The notes: generated by a model not told the origin, from the letters alone. A stretch of DNA of 64,000 bases from Streptomyces sp. NBC_01723 (GCF_036246005.1 NZ_CP109171.1:1290001-1354000); one strand, 5' to 3'. Counted from the first letter of the stretch, positions 34,799 to 44,479 are shown. Numbers and translations are program-made.

Positions 34799-36118
34799 AT
34801 GAGCACAACCCCTCCCCCACGGGCCCTGTCCACCGAGGCGCGTCCCGGCGCGGATGAACACACCACGGACGACGGCCCGTTCGGCTGGCTGCACGCCCTC
34901 GGCCCGCGGGGCCGTCGCGCCTTCGGCGGCGCGTTCGGCGGGTACGCCCTCGACTCCTACGACTACTTCACACTGCCGCTCACCATGGTGGCGCTGGCCG
35001 CGTACTTCGGCCTGGACAGCGGCCAGACCGGCCTGCTCACGACGGTCACCCTGGTCGTCTCGGCGATCGGCGGCGCCCTCGCGGGCGTCCTGGCGGACCG
35101 CGTCGGCCGGGTCAAGGCGCTGCTGCTCACCGTGATCACCTACGCCGTGTTCACGGTGGCGTGCGGTTTCGCCCCCAACTACGAGACGCTGCTGGTCTTC
35201 CGCGCCCTCCAGGGGCTCGGCTTCGGCGGCGAGTGGGCGGTCGGCGCGATCCTGGTGGCCGAGTACGCGAGCGCCAGGCACCGGGGCCGTACGCTCGGCG
35301 CGATCCAGAGCTCCTGGGCCGTGGGCTGGGCCCTGGCGGTGGTCGTGTACACGCTGGTGTTCTCGCTGATCGGCGACGATCTGGCCTGGCGTGTCATGTT
35401 CTGGACGGGTGCGCTGCCGGCGCTGCTCGTGGTCTGGGTCAGGCGCAGCGTCCACGACGCGCCGCAGGCCACCGAGATCCGGGAGCCGGGCGCGAGCAAG
35501 GGCTCCTTCGCGGCGATCTTCAAGCCCGGTACGGCCGGCGCGCCCGGCCTGCTGCGCGTCACCCTCTTCGCCAGCCTGCTCTCCACCGGCGTCCAGGGCG
35601 GCTACTACACCCTCGCCACCTGGGTGCCGACCTATCTGAAGGACGAACGGGACCTGTCGGTCGTCGGCACCGGCGGCTACCTGACCTTCCTCATCTCGGG
35701 CGCCTTCATCGGCTATCTCACCGGCGGCTGGCTCACCGACGTGCTGGGCCGCAAACGCAACATCTGGCTGTTCGCCCTGCTGTCGGCGGTCTGCATCCTG
35801 GCGTACGCCAACATCCCCGACGGCGCCAACACCCTGCTCCTGGTGCTCGGTTTCCCGCTCGGCTTCTGCATGTCGGCCATCTTCAGCGGCTTCGGCTCGT
35901 ACCTGAGCGAGCTGTACCCGACGGCGGCACGCGGCGCGGGCCAGGGCTTCACGTACAACACCGGACGCGCCGTGGGCGCCGTCTTCCCGACCACGGTCGG
36001 CTTCCTGGCCGACAGCTGGGGTGTGGGCGGCGCGCTGGTCTTCGGTGCCATCGGCTACGCCATCGCGGCGCTGGCTCTGCTGTGGCTGCCGGAGACGCGC
36101 GGAAAGGAACTGGCGTGA
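34799..36118 (+). CDS. MFS transporter, aromatic acid/carboxylate:H+ symporter type
   Basis: 439 residues with about 12 membrane segments. The [11 protein letters not shown] loop and [16 protein letters not shown] motif are typical of the sialate/benzoate/shikimate MFS branch. The ATG at 34799 is preferred to a GTG two codons upstream, since GCGAGG sits correctly for it. It is first of an operon with DUF1445 and pxpABC, so the cargo is probably 5-oxoproline or a related carboxylate. That is context, not proof. Confidence 0.9.
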   Translation: MSTTPPPRALSTEARPGADEHTTDDGPFGWLHALGPRGRRAFGGAFGGYALDSYDYFTLPLTMVALAAYFGLDSGQTGLLTTVTLVVSAIGGALAGVLADRVGRVKALLLTVITYAVFTVACGFAPNYETLLVFRALQGLGFGGEWAVGAILVAEYASARHRGRTLGAIQSSWAVGWALAVVVYTLVFSLIGDDLAWRVMFWTGALPALLVVWVRRSVHDAPQATEIREPGASKGSFAAIFKPGTAGAPGLLRVTLFASLLSTGVQGGYYTLATWVPTYLKDERDLSVVGTGGYLTFLISGAFIGYLTGGWLTDVLGRKRNIWLFALLSAVCILAYANIPDGANTLLLVLGFPLGFCMSAIFSGFGSYLSELYPTAARGAGQGFTYNTGRAVGAVFPTTVGFLADSWGVGGALVFGAIGYAIAALALLWLPETRGKELA

Positions 36119-36948
36119 AGCACTCACAGCACGTGGCCGAGGACCGGCCGCTCGCCCTCGTCGAACGGCACGCGCACGCGTGGAGCCCGAAAACCGCCCG
36201 CTCCCTCTTCCGGGAGGGGCTGGCCGGCCCCACGGCCGGGGTCGCGGCGGGCCACACCCAGGCCAACCTGATCTCGGTGCCCGCCGACTGGGCGTACGAC
36301 ATGCTGCTGTTCTGCACGCGCAACCCTCAGCCCTGCCCGGTGCTCGACGTCACCGACGCCGGGTCCTGGACCACCGTGCTCGCCGACGGCGCGGACCTGC
36401 GCACCGATCTGCCGCGCTACCGGGTGTGGCGGGACGGCGAGCTGGTGGAGGAGCCGACGGACGTGCGGGCGCACTGGCGGGACGATCTGGTGACGTTCCT
36501 GATCGGATGCAGCTTCACCTTCGAGTGGGCGCTGGCGTCGGCCGGTGTCCCGATCCGGCACGTCGAGCAGGGCCGCAACGTCCCGATGTACGTCACCACG
36601 CGTCGGTGCCGTCCGGCGGGCCGGCTGCACGGCCCGATGGTGGTGTCGATGCGCCCCGTGCCGCCCGCCCACCTGTCGGCGGCGATCCACGAGACCAGCC
36701 TGCTCCCGGCGGTGCACGGCAGCCCGGTGCACTGCGGCGACCCGTCGGCGCTCGGCATCGAGGACCTGGGCCGGCCCGACTTCGGCGACGCGGTGGACGC
36801 CGAGCCGGACGACATCCCGGTGTTCTGGGCCTGCGGGGTGACTCCACAGGCGGCCGTCATGGCCTCGCGGCTGCCCTTCGCCGTGACCCACGCGCCGGGG
36901 CAGATGTTCCTCACCGACGCGCGCGACGAGCAGTACCGCGTCGCCTGA
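36115..36948 (+). CDS. DUF1445/YcsI-type putative hydro-lyase
   Basis: A 277-residue YcsI-family protein. [34 protein letters not shown] (in part), the [13 protein letters not shown] segment, [11 protein letters not shown] and the C-terminal [13 protein letters not shown] and [11 protein letters not shown] are its signatures. A mammalian relative is D-glutamate cyclase, which interconverts D-glutamate and 5-oxo-D-proline. That chemistry fits the adjoining 5-oxoprolinase genes. The GTG start overlaps the MFS stop by 4 bp. Confidence 0.9.
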   Translation: MKHSQHVAEDRPLALVERHAHAWSPKTARSLFREGLAGPTAGVAAGHTQANLISVPADWAYDMLLFCTRNPQPCPVLDVTDAGSWTTVLADGADLRTDLPRYRVWRDGELVEEPTDVRAHWRDDLVTFLIGCSFTFEWALASAGVPIRHVEQGRNVPMYVTTRRCRPAGRLHGPMVVSMRPVPPAHLSAAIHETSLLPAVHGSPVHCGDPSALGIEDLGRPDFGDAVDAEPDDIPVFWACGVTPQAAVMASRLPFAVTHAPGQMFLTDARDEQYRVA

Positions 36949-36993
36949 CCCCGGGTGCCCCTGCGGGCGCCCGAGAGCGGAGACACTGGAGAC

Positions 36994-37752
36994 ATGACCT
37001 CGATCGACCTCAACGCCGACCTCGGCGAGGGCTTCGGCCGCTGGCGGCTCACCGACGACGAGGGCCTGCTCTCCGTCGTCACCAGCGCCAACGTCGCATG
37101 CGGGTTCCACGCCGGCGACCCGGCCACCATGCGGCGGGTGTGCGAGCTGGCGGCCGAGCGGGGCGTGACGGTCGGCGCCCAGGTCTCCTACCGGGACCTG
37201 GCCGGATTCGGACGGCGCGCCATGGACGTGCCACCCGCCGAGCTGGCGGCGGAGGTGGCCTACCAGATCGGCGCCCTAGAGGTCTTCGCCCGCGCGGCGG
37301 GCACGCGCGTGGCGTACGTCAAGCCGCACGGCGCCCTCTACAACCGGGTGGTCCGGGACGAGGAGCAGGCGGCGGCGGTCGTCGACGGCGTACTCCTGGC
37401 GGGCGGCGCGCTGCCCGTCCTCGGGCTGCCCGGCTCGCGTGTCCTGGAGCGGGCCGCGGAGGCGGGACTGCCCGCCGTGCCGGAGGCCTTCGCGGACCGG
37501 GCGTACACCGACCAGGCCACGCTGGTGCCGCGCGGGCAGGAGGGCGCGGTGGTCACCGAACCCGACTCCGTCGTGGCCCGCTCCGTGGAGCTGGCCCGCT
37601 CCGGCACGGTCACCGCCCGGTCGGGAGCGGTCGTGACGGTCCGCGCGCGCTCCCTGTGCGTGCACGGGGACACGCCCGGCGCGGTGGACCTGGCCCGCCG
37701 GGTACGGGAGCGGCTGGAGGCGTCGGGCGTCCGGGTGGAGGCCTTCGCGTGA
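36994..37752 (+). CDS. pxpA: 5-oxoprolinase subunit A (LamB/YcsF family)
   Basis: 252 residues. SIDLNADLGEGFGRW, NVACGFHAGDP, GAQVSYRDLAGFGRR, VKPHGALYN and the late CVHGDTPGAVDLAR are diagnostic of PxpA. With PxpB and PxpC it should hydrolyse 5-oxo-L-proline to glutamate using ATP. The ATG at 36994 follows GGAGAC. The pxpB start overlaps its stop. Confidence 0.95.
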   Translation: MTSIDLNADLGEGFGRWRLTDDEGLLSVVTSANVACGFHAGDPATMRRVCELAAERGVTVGAQVSYRDLAGFGRRAMDVPPAELAAEVAYQIGALEVFARAAGTRVAYVKPHGALYNRVVRDEEQAAAVVDGVLLAGGALPVLGLPGSRVLERAAEAGLPAVPEAFADRAYTDQATLVPRGQEGAVVTEPDSVVARSVELARSGTVTARSGAVVTVRARSLCVHGDTPGAVDLARRVRERLEASGVRVEAFA

Positions 37753-38468
37753 ACGTCCTGCCGGTCGGCGACGACGCCCTGCTGGTCGAGGTCTCCTCGG
37801 GCGAGGAGGCGGAGGCGCTCCGCGTGGAACTGCTGCGGCGCCGCGCGGAGGGCACGCTGGCCGCGCGGGAGATCGTCCCGGCGGCCCGCACCGTCCTGCT
37901 GGACGGTGTCGCCGGCCGGGCCCGGCTCGCGGCCGAACTGACCGCCGCCGAGGTTCCGCCCGCTCCCCCGCGCGCGGGGCCCGTCGTCGAGATCCCGGTC
38001 CGCTACGACGGCCCGGACCTGGCCGACGTGGGCGCGCACTGGGGAGTGGCGCCGCGGGAGGTGGCGCGCATCCACGCCGACACCGAGTTCCGGGTCGCCT
38101 TCTGCGGGTTCGCGCCCGGCTTCGGCTATCTGACCGGGCTCCCCGCGCGGTACGACGTACCGCGCCGGGACACCCCGCGCACGGCCGTCCCGGCCGGGTC
38201 GGTGGCGCTGGCCGGTCCCTACACGGGCGTGTACCCGCGCTCGTCGCCGGGCGGCTGGCAGTTGATCGGCACCACGGACGCCGTGCTGTGGGACCACACG
38301 CGCGTGCCCGCGGCGCTCCTGTCGCCCGGCACGCGCGTCCGGTTCGTCCCCGAAGGACCCCGAGCACCGCAAGCACCGCAAGCACCCCAGGCAGCACCTC
38401 AAGGACGTCAGGCACCCCAAGGCTCCAAAGGCCCCCGAGAACCCCACGAACGGCGGGGCGGCTCATGA
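37749..38468 (+). CDS. pxpB: 5-oxoprolinase subunit B (KipI family)
   Basis: 239 residues. FCGFAPGFGYLTGLP, the DTPRTAVPAGSVALAG loop and YPRSSPGGWQLIGTT are the KipI/PxpB signatures. The family core ends near residue 205. The last 30 or so residues are a Pro/Gln/Ala repeat tail (APQAPQAPQ type) unlike the rest. GTG start in a GTGA overlap with pxpA; the stop overlaps pxpC (ATGA). Confidence 0.94.
   Translation: MNVLPVGDDALLVEVSSGEEAEALRVELLRRRAEGTLAAREIVPAARTVLLDGVAGRARLAAELTAAEVPPAPPRAGPVVEIPVRYDGPDLADVGAHWGVAPREVARIHADTEFRVAFCGFAPGFGYLTGLPARYDVPRRDTPRTAVPAGSVALAGPYTGVYPRSSPGGWQLIGTTDAVLWDHTRVPAALLSPGTRVRFVPEGPRAPQAPQAPQAAPQGRQAPQGSKGPREPHERRGGS
38360..38440 (+). repeat. Imperfect 9-bp repeats in the 3' end of pxpB
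   Basis: Units close to GCACC(G/C)CAA recur from about 38368, encoding the APQ tail of PxpB. The adenine content is visibly higher than in the flanking codons. Confidence 0.55.
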
Positions 38469-39334
38469 CGGACCGTGCGCTCGCCGTCGTCCGGGCCGGG
38501 GCCCTGACCACCGTGCAGGACCGGGGCCGCCCCGGTCACGCGCACCTCGGCGTCCCCCGTTCCGGGGCGCTCGACGCGCCCGCGGCCGCCCTGGTCAACC
38601 GTCTGGTCGGCAACCCGCCCGAGGCGGCCGTCCTGGAGACCACCCTCACCGGCTGCGCCCTGCGCCCCCGGTGCGCCATGACCGTGGCGGTCGGTGGCGC
38701 GCCCTGCCCTGTGACGGTGGACGGGAGGCCGGTGTCCTGGGGCGCGCCGGTCGGTGTGCCGGCGGGCGCGCTGCTCGACGTGGGGTCGGCCGGCTCCGGC
38801 GTCCGCTCCTATGTGGCCGTCTCGGGCGGCGTCCTGGTCGAGCAGGTGCTCGGCAGCCGCTCCACCGACCTGCTGTCCGGCCTGGGACCGCCGCCCCTCT
38901 CGGACGGCATGGTGCTCGCCCTGGGGCGGCCGCGCGGGCGGCACGCGTGCGTGGACGTCGCCCCGCAGCCGGCACCGCCGGCGGAGCTGATCCTGCGGGT
39001 GACGCCGGGCCCGCGCGCGGACTGGTTCACGCCCGGGGCGGTACGGACGTTCACCTCGCGCGCGTACCGGGTGTCGGCCGCGAGCAACCGCATCGGACTG
39101 CGCGTGGAGGGACCACCGCTGGAGCGTGCCCGCGCGGGCGAACTGCCCAGCGAGGGCATGGTGCTCGGCGCGGTCCAGGTGCCGCCGGACGGCCGGCCCG
39201 TGGTGTTCCTGGCCGACCATCCGACGACCGGTGGCTATCCGGTGATCGGCGTCGTCCGCTCCCGCGACCTCCCCGCGGCGGCCCAGGCGGTACCGGGGAC
39301 GCCGGTGCGGTTCGTGGCGGTACGCGAGCGCTGA
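38465..39334 (+). CDS. pxpC: 5-oxoprolinase subunit C (KipA family)
   Basis: A 289-residue biotin-dependent-carboxyltransferase-like protein of the KipA type. TTVQDRGRPGHAHLGVPRSGALD at the N-terminus, VAVSGGVLVEQVLGSRSTDL, and LADHPTTGGYPVIGVV near the end are diagnostic. It is the last gene of the MFS-DUF1445-pxpABC operon. The ATG overlaps the pxpB stop. Confidence 0.95.
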   Translation: MTDRALAVVRAGALTTVQDRGRPGHAHLGVPRSGALDAPAAALVNRLVGNPPEAAVLETTLTGCALRPRCAMTVAVGGAPCPVTVDGRPVSWGAPVGVPAGALLDVGSAGSGVRSYVAVSGGVLVEQVLGSRSTDLLSGLGPPPLSDGMVLALGRPRGRHACVDVAPQPAPPAELILRVTPGPRADWFTPGAVRTFTSRAYRVSAASNRIGLRVEGPPLERARAGELPSEGMVLGAVQVPPDGRPVVFLADHPTTGGYPVIGVVRSRDLPAAAQAVPGTPVRFVAVRER

Positions 39335-39398
39335 CGCCCGCAGGGTGGAGGTGCGTCCGACACCGGACTCCCTCCCCGTCGCCTTCCGGTGGCGGCTC

Positions 39399-40253
39399 TC
39401 AGGCCGCCTCCGCCTCCCGCCCGCCGTTCGACGCGAGCGCCGCGAGGGCGGCGGTGACGGCCGCGGACGTGCGCAGGTCGAGCCGGGCGCTCGTCCCGCG
39501 TGCGTGGTGCCGCAGTTCGCCGGCGGCCAGCGTCAGCAGCTGGGGCAGCAGGTCGGTGCAGCGCCGGGCCACCCAGCCGGTGCCCGCGGTGGCCAGCCAC
39601 CACAGGCTCGCCGCCCGGGTGGGGGCGGCGAACTCGTTGTCGGGCGAGGGCGCGGGACCGGTGGCGACGCCGCGCTCGGCGAGCAGCGCGTGGAAGCGCA
39701 GGGCCAGCTGGCGGTGCCCCCGCTCGCCGGGATGCAGCCGGTCCACGCTCCACATCGAGCGGTCCGTCGTCCAGCCGCCCTCGCACGCGTGCAGGTGCAC
39801 GGCCCCGTACCGGTCGGACAGGGCGTGCACCACGGCGTTGACCGCCCGTTGCCGCCGGGCCAGTGGACGGGCGAGCGCGTCCGGCAGCCCGAGCACCGCC
39901 CCGGGATCCGGCAGACACGCCGTGAGCAGCAGCGCGCCGCGCCCGGTGCAGGCGCCGTACACCGTGTCGAGGCGGGCGGCGACCGCCCCGAGGTCGAAGG
40001 TGCGGCGCAGGGTGTCGTTGACGCCGACGACGACGGACACGAGGTCGGGGCGCAGGGCGAGGCCGGCCGGCAGCTGCCGCTCGGCCACGTCGACGGTCTG
40101 CGCGCCGCTGCGGGCGAGGTTGGTGAAGAGGACGGGCTGCTCGGCGAGTCCGGTGGCGAGCAGCGCGGCCCAGCCCCGCCACCCGTGCCCCACCGGGTCG
40201 CCCACACCCTCGGTCAGCGAGTCGCCGAGGGCCACGAAGCGGAGGCGTCTCAT
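39399..40253 (-). CDS. SGNH/GDSL-family esterase
   Basis: 284 residues. Block I is FVALGDSLTEGVGD (nucleophile Ser), the Gly block is NLARSGAQ, block III is VVVGVNDTLRR, and block V is SVDRLHPGERGH (Asp and His). No signal peptide or membrane segment is seen. The last 80 residues are an extra helical region. It is the third gene of a run with two GT4 glycosyltransferases, its ATG overlapping the preceding stop by 4 bp. It may remove an acyl group from the glycan those enzymes make, which is inference. Confidence 0.9.
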   Translation of the reverse strand: MRRLRFVALGDSLTEGVGDPVGHGWRGWAALLATGLAEQPVLFTNLARSGAQTVDVAERQLPAGLALRPDLVSVVVGVNDTLRRTFDLGAVAARLDTVYGACTGRGALLLTACLPDPGAVLGLPDALARPLARRQRAVNAVVHALSDRYGAVHLHACEGGWTTDRSMWSVDRLHPGERGHRQLALRFHALLAERGVATGPAPSPDNEFAAPTRAASLWWLATAGTGWVARRCTDLLPQLLTLAAGELRHHARGTSARLDLRTSAAVTAALAALASNGGREAEAA

Positions 40254-41407
40254 GACACGGTCTCCGGCAGCGCGGGGCGCGTGGGGACGGCCGCGTCGTG
40301 CGCGGCGAGGAACGCCTCGACCGCCGTGTCCCAGCCGAAGCACTCGGCACGCGCGCGTGCCGTCTCGCGGCGGTCCGCCTCCCGGTGCCCGAGCAGCGAC
40401 TCCACGGCGTCCGCGAAGGCCTCCCCGTGGTCGGCGGCGACGGCCCCGGCGGAGCCGATCACCTCGGGGAGCGCCGACGACGCGCTCGCGACCACGGGCG
40501 TGCCGCAGGCCATCGCCTCCAGCGCGGCGAGCCCGAAGGTCTCGGCCGGTCCGGGAGCCAGGCACACGTCGGCGGACGCCTGGAGCGCGCCCAGCAGCCC
40601 GGGGTCGGCGACGTGACCGAGGAAGGTCACCGGCAGCCCGCGCTCCCGTGCCCGCTGTTCGAGCCGCGCCCGCAGCGGTCCGTCACCGGCCACCACCAGC
40701 ACCGCCCGGACGCCGCGCCGCCGGAGCGCGTCGAGGGCGTCGAGAGCCGTGCCGGGCCGCTTCTCGACCGACAGCCGGGAGCACGTCGCCAGCAGGACCT
40801 CGTCCTCGCGCGCGAAACGGGCCCGCAGACCCGGGTCGCGCAGCGAGGGGTGCCGCCCGGCCAGGTCGACGCCGAGTGGGGCCCGTACGACGTTGCGGGC
40901 GCCGACGCGGACGAACTCCCGCTCGGCGAACTCGGTGGTGCACACCACGCGCGCGTAGGTGTGCGCCGTACGGATGTTGAGCGCGTCGGCGGCGCGCCGG
41001 GCGGCCGCCTCGGGCAGGCCCCAGGTGCGCAGCACGCCGTCGGTGGTCTCGTGGGAGACCATCACGGCGGGGACCCTGGCGCGCCGGGCCCACCGGCCGG
41101 TCCAGCGCAGCGTGGTGCGGTCGGACACCTCCAGGCGGTCGGGTGCCAGGTCCGCCAGGAGCGCGCTCACGCGCCGCCTGTCGGTCAGGACGCGGTAGCC
41201 GCCGGTGCCGGGCAGGAGCGGCCCGGGGAGGGTGATCACCCGGCCCTGCTCGGTCTCCCGGTCGTCGGCGTGCTCGCCCGGGACCACGAGGACGGGGTCG
41301 TGTCCGGCCGCCCGGTATCCCCGGCCCAGCTCGCACAGCGCGGTGCGCAGGCCGCCCGAGGCGGGTGCGACGAAGTTGGCGAGCCGGACGATCCGCAGCG
41401 CGTTCAT
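40250..41407 (-). CDS. Glycosyltransferase family 4
   Basis: A 385-residue GT-B enzyme. The N-terminal domain starts IVRLANFVAPASGGLRTAL and the C-terminal nucleotide-sugar site includes SRLSVEKRPG, VVAGDGPLR and the E-x7-E motif in PAETFGLAALEAMACGTPVV. No membrane helix is visible, so it probably acts at the cytoplasmic membrane face. Starts and stops overlap by 4 bp with both operon neighbours. Donor and acceptor are unknown; mannosyltransferases are common in this subgroup. Confidence 0.91.
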   Translation of the reverse strand: MNALRIVRLANFVAPASGGLRTALCELGRGYRAAGHDPVLVVPGEHADDRETEQGRVITLPGPLLPGTGGYRVLTDRRRVSALLADLAPDRLEVSDRTTLRWTGRWARRARVPAVMVSHETTDGVLRTWGLPEAAARRAADALNIRTAHTYARVVCTTEFAEREFVRVGARNVVRAPLGVDLAGRHPSLRDPGLRARFAREDEVLLATCSRLSVEKRPGTALDALDALRRRGVRAVLVVAGDGPLRARLEQRARERGLPVTFLGHVADPGLLGALQASADVCLAPGPAETFGLAALEAMACGTPVVASASSALPEVIGSAGAVAADHGEAFADAVESLLGHREADRRETARARAECFGWDTAVEAFLAAHDAAVPTRPALPETVS

Positions 41408-42531
41408 GCCGCCAGCACCGCCTTCCGCGAGGCCAGCACGTCCCTGTAGTGCCCGATCAGGCGGTCGCCGACGGCCGCCCACGTGCGCCCCTCGACCTTC
41501 GCCCGGCCGGCCGCCCCGTACGCGGCCCGCAGTACGGGGTCAGCGGACAGCGACCACACGGCGTCCCGTACGGCGGCGGCGTCGCGCGGTGGCACCAGCA
41601 GGCCGGTGCTGCCGTGGGCCACCAGATCGAGCGGGCCGCCGGCCGCCGGGGCGACGACGGGCACGCCGCTGGCCATGGCCTCCTGGACGGTCTGGCAGAA
41701 CGTCTCGAGGGGGCCGGTGTGCACGAAGACGTCCAGGGAGGCGAAGACCCGGGCCAGCTCTTCGCCGGTGCGGCGGCCGAGGAAGGCGGCGCCGGGCAAC
41801 GCCTGTTCCAGACCCGGCCGGCTGGGCCCGTCCCCGACGACCACCACGCGCACGCCCTCCAGGGCGCAGACGCCGGACAGCAGCTCCACCTGCTTCTCGG
41901 GGGCGAGGCGGCCCACGTAGCCGACGATCAGCTCGCCGTTCGGGGCGAACCCGCGGCGCAGCTCCTCGTCGCGCCGGTCGGGCCGGAAGCGGACGGTGTC
42001 CACACCGCGCGGCCACAGGCCGACCCGGGGCACGCCGTGCGCCCTCAGGTCGCGCAGGGCCGCGCCGGAGGGGGCGAGGGTGAGGTCGGCGGCGGCGTGC
42101 ACGGAGCGGATGCGGCGCCAGGCGGCCGCCTCGCCCGCCCCCATGTAGGTGCGGGCGTAGCCGGCGAGGTCGGTCTGGTAGACGGCCACGGCGGGCACGC
42201 CGAGGCGGGCGGCGGCGGCCATGCCCCGGACGCCGAGGACGAAGGGGCTGGCCAGGTGGACGACGTCCGCGCGGTGTTCGGCGATGGCGGCGGCCACGCG
42301 CCGGCTGGGCAGGGCGACGCGGACCTGGGGGTAGCCGGGGAGCGGGAGGGAGGGGACGCGGACGAGCGGGCACGGAGCGGCGGCGTCCGCCGCGTGGCCG
42401 GCGGCGGTGGCCGGTGCGACGACGACGCATTCGTGACCGCGGTCGACGAGGTGCCGGGCGGTCTGCAGCGCGCAGTGGGCGACGCCGTTCACATCGGGGG
42501 GAAAGGATTCGGTCACGATGACGACACGCAT
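41404..42531 (-). CDS. Glycosyltransferase family 4, MgtA-like
   Basis: 375 residues. VVIVTESFPPDVNGVAHC opens the protein, as in GDP-mannose-dependent alpha-mannosyltransferases of the MgtA/PimB-like group. YVGRLAPEKQVELL, VVVGDGPSRPGLE and GPLETFCQTVQEAMASGVPVVAP form the donor site. It is the first gene of the GT4-GT4-SGNH operon. Role in a mannosylated glycolipid or phospholipid is plausible but unproven. Confidence 0.91.
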   Translation of the reverse strand: MRVVIVTESFPPDVNGVAHCALQTARHLVDRGHECVVVAPATAAGHAADAAAPCPLVRVPSLPLPGYPQVRVALPSRRVAAAIAEHRADVVHLASPFVLGVRGMAAAARLGVPAVAVYQTDLAGYARTYMGAGEAAAWRRIRSVHAAADLTLAPSGAALRDLRAHGVPRVGLWPRGVDTVRFRPDRRDEELRRGFAPNGELIVGYVGRLAPEKQVELLSGVCALEGVRVVVVGDGPSRPGLEQALPGAAFLGRRTGEELARVFASLDVFVHTGPLETFCQTVQEAMASGVPVVAPAAGGPLDLVAHGSTGLLVPPRDAAAVRDAVWSLSADPVLRAAYGAAGRAKVEGRTWAAVGDRLIGHYRDVLASRKAVLAA

Positions 42532-42670
42532 ACCGGTGTTGTCGCCGGACTGGACGTGCTCGCGTCAACGTCGATCTTTCCGGCCGGGAAACGTCCCATG
42601 AGCGTTGCCCGTGCGCCGGGCGGGTCGGCCGACGGCCATGTCCGGCGGGCCCGCGCGCCATCCGCCATTC

Positions 42671-42724
42671 ACCCGGGGACGGTGGCGCCGGGCCGGGCAC
42701 GGTCCGGCGCCACCGTCCCCGGGT
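42671..42724 (-). terminator. Strong terminator hairpin after the HEAT-repeat gene
   Basis: The 21 bases at 42671-42691 are perfectly complementary to 42704-42724 around a 12-base loop. It begins 4 bp past the stop codon on the minus strand. No T-run follows. Confidence 0.8.
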
Positions 42725-42728
42725 CGTC

Positions 42729-44147
42729 TCACACGGCGGGCGCGTCCGGTCCGAAGCGGCTGCGCACGGCCGTCTGGACCTCGTCCTCCTCGGCCGGATC
42801 GGCGGCCAGCCTGCGCAGCCGTTCGACGACCCGGTTGTCGCCGGTCTCGGCGTGCCGGGCGGCGACCTCGCGGGTGGTCTCCTCGCAGTCCCACAGGCAT
42901 TCGATGGCGAAGCCCGCGGCGAACGACGGGTCGGTGGCGGCCAGCGCACGGGCGGCCCGGCCACGCAGGTGGGAGGAGGCGGTCTCGCGGTAGATGTGGC
43001 GCAGCACGGGGGCGGCACAGGCGATGCCGAGGCGCCCGGTGCCGTCGACGAGGGTCCACAGGGTCGGCGCGTCGGGGCCTTCGCCCCGTACGGCCTCGCG
43101 CAGGGCGGCGAGGACGAGGTCGCGGTCCTGCGCCGCGCCCCGGCAGGCGAGCACCCGTCCGGCGGCGGCGCCGAGGGCGTCGGGGCGGTGCACCCAGCCG
43201 CGGGCCCGGTCGACGGCGGCGAGGCTGCGCATGCGCTCGTAGGCGGCGACGGCGGCCTCCACGACCGGGGTCGGGCCGGTGGTCGCGGCGCCCTCGATCA
43301 GGTCGAGCACGTCGGGATCATTGGCGTCGGCGAGGTAGTGCAGGGCGGTGCTGCGGGCGGCCTCGGTGCCGGACCGGGCGGCCTCGACGATCTCGGGCCG
43401 GTCCTCGGGTCCCGCGACGGCGGTGAGGCAGCGGGCGGCCGGCACGTGGAGCACGGCGCCGCGCTCGATGCCCTGCTCCGCCCACTCGAACACGGCACGC
43501 ACGCTCCAGCCCGGACGCGGGCCGGTGGGATTCATCTGCCGCTGCCAGCGGTCGAAGCTGCCCGCCTCGTGGGCGGCACGCACACGCGTGGCGATCGATT
43601 CGCGGGTGTCGTCGGCCCACAGCCGCCAGGGCCGCGGTTCGAAGGCGTCCCGCACGGCGACGGCCAGCTCGGCGTCGCCCTCGGGATCGCGCGGGAAACG
43701 CGCCAGCACGGGCGCGGCGAGGGCGCGCAGCCCCGCGTCGTCGTCGCGCAGCGCCAGCTCGTCCAGGGCCCACGCCCAGTTGACGCCGTGGGCGGCGTAC
43801 CGGCGCAGCAGTTCGAGCGCGTCCAGCCTGCCGTAGGACGCGAGGTGCCCGAGGACCGCGAGGGCCAGCCCCGTGCGCGACTCGTCGGCGTCCAGGACGT
43901 CCTCGGGGTCGAAGAGGTGGGCCTCGATCGCGTCCAGCTCGCCATTGAGGTCGAGGTAGAGGCGGGCGTAGTAGAGGGAGCGGTTCTCGACCTGCCAGTC
44001 GTGGCGGGGGTCGTGGAGAACGCAGTGGTTCAGAGCCGCCAGCGCTTCGGGGCGCGGGGCGGTGAGCGCGTGCAGCGTGCCGTCGCCGCGACCCCGCTGA
44101 AGCAGGCCGAGCAGCGTACCGCTGGGCGCTATGACCGGATCGAACAT
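42729..44147 (-). CDS. HEAT-repeat protein (472 aa)
   Basis: An all-helical protein of repeated helix pairs: for example PEIVEAARSGTEAARSTALHYLADANDPDVLDLI and LRGRAARALAATDPSFAAGFAI (in part). Such alpha-solenoids act as protein-binding scaffolds. No catalytic motif, signal or membrane segment is visible. The ATG at 44147 (MFDPVIAPSG) is preferred; the frame continues upstream without protein-like sequence. Partner unknown. Confidence 0.82.
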   Translation of the reverse strand: MFDPVIAPSGTLLGLLQRGRGDGTLHALTAPRPEALAALNHCVLHDPRHDWQVENRSLYYARLYLDLNGELDAIEAHLFDPEDVLDADESRTGLALAVLGHLASYGRLDALELLRRYAAHGVNWAWALDELALRDDDAGLRALAAPVLARFPRDPEGDAELAVAVRDAFEPRPWRLWADDTRESIATRVRAAHEAGSFDRWQRQMNPTGPRPGWSVRAVFEWAEQGIERGAVLHVPAARCLTAVAGPEDRPEIVEAARSGTEAARSTALHYLADANDPDVLDLIEGAATTGPTPVVEAAVAAYERMRSLAAVDRARGWVHRPDALGAAAGRVLACRGAAQDRDLVLAALREAVRGEGPDAPTLWTLVDGTGRLGIACAAPVLRHIYRETASSHLRGRAARALAATDPSFAAGFAIECLWDCEETTREVAARHAETGDNRVVERLRRLAADPAEEDEVQTAVRSRFGPDAPAV

Positions 44148-44479
44148 GGGAAACAGCCTCACATCAAGCGTCGACGCAACCGGGGAACACGCGTTACCTG
44201 GCCGTGCGCCAACACGTCGGAGCGCCCGCCGTCTCTTGCTTGCTGAAGACCATGTTCCTGCCTCTCGTCGGTGGCCCTTGCGAGCCGTGTCACGGCCCGC
44301 GCGGTGCGGCAACACCTGCCCAGCCATCACGTCCGTGAACCACGTCGTCATGATGGCCCGGCGGTCACATCTGCCGCGACCGAAATTTCGGCGGCCTTGT
44401 ACCGCCTCCCCCGTTTTCAGTGTTTTACCTGGTCAGAATGTGCGGATCGGATCCTCGGAGGATCCGCACCGACGTCCGG
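44148..44479. other. 332-bp region with no gene
   Basis: It contains the HEAT-gene promoter side, a 12-bp perfect palindrome CCGAAATTTCGG at 44380-44391 in an AT-richer patch, and the ankyrin-gene terminator at 44440-44469. Open frames here are not protein-like. Confidence 0.5.
44440..44469 (-). terminator. Terminator hairpin after the ankyrin gene
   Basis: GTGCGGATC and GATCCGCAC pair perfectly across a 12-base middle that is itself partly self-complementary (GGATCCTC/GAGGATCC). It lies 11 bp past the ankyrin gene stop on the minus strand. Confidence 0.7.
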
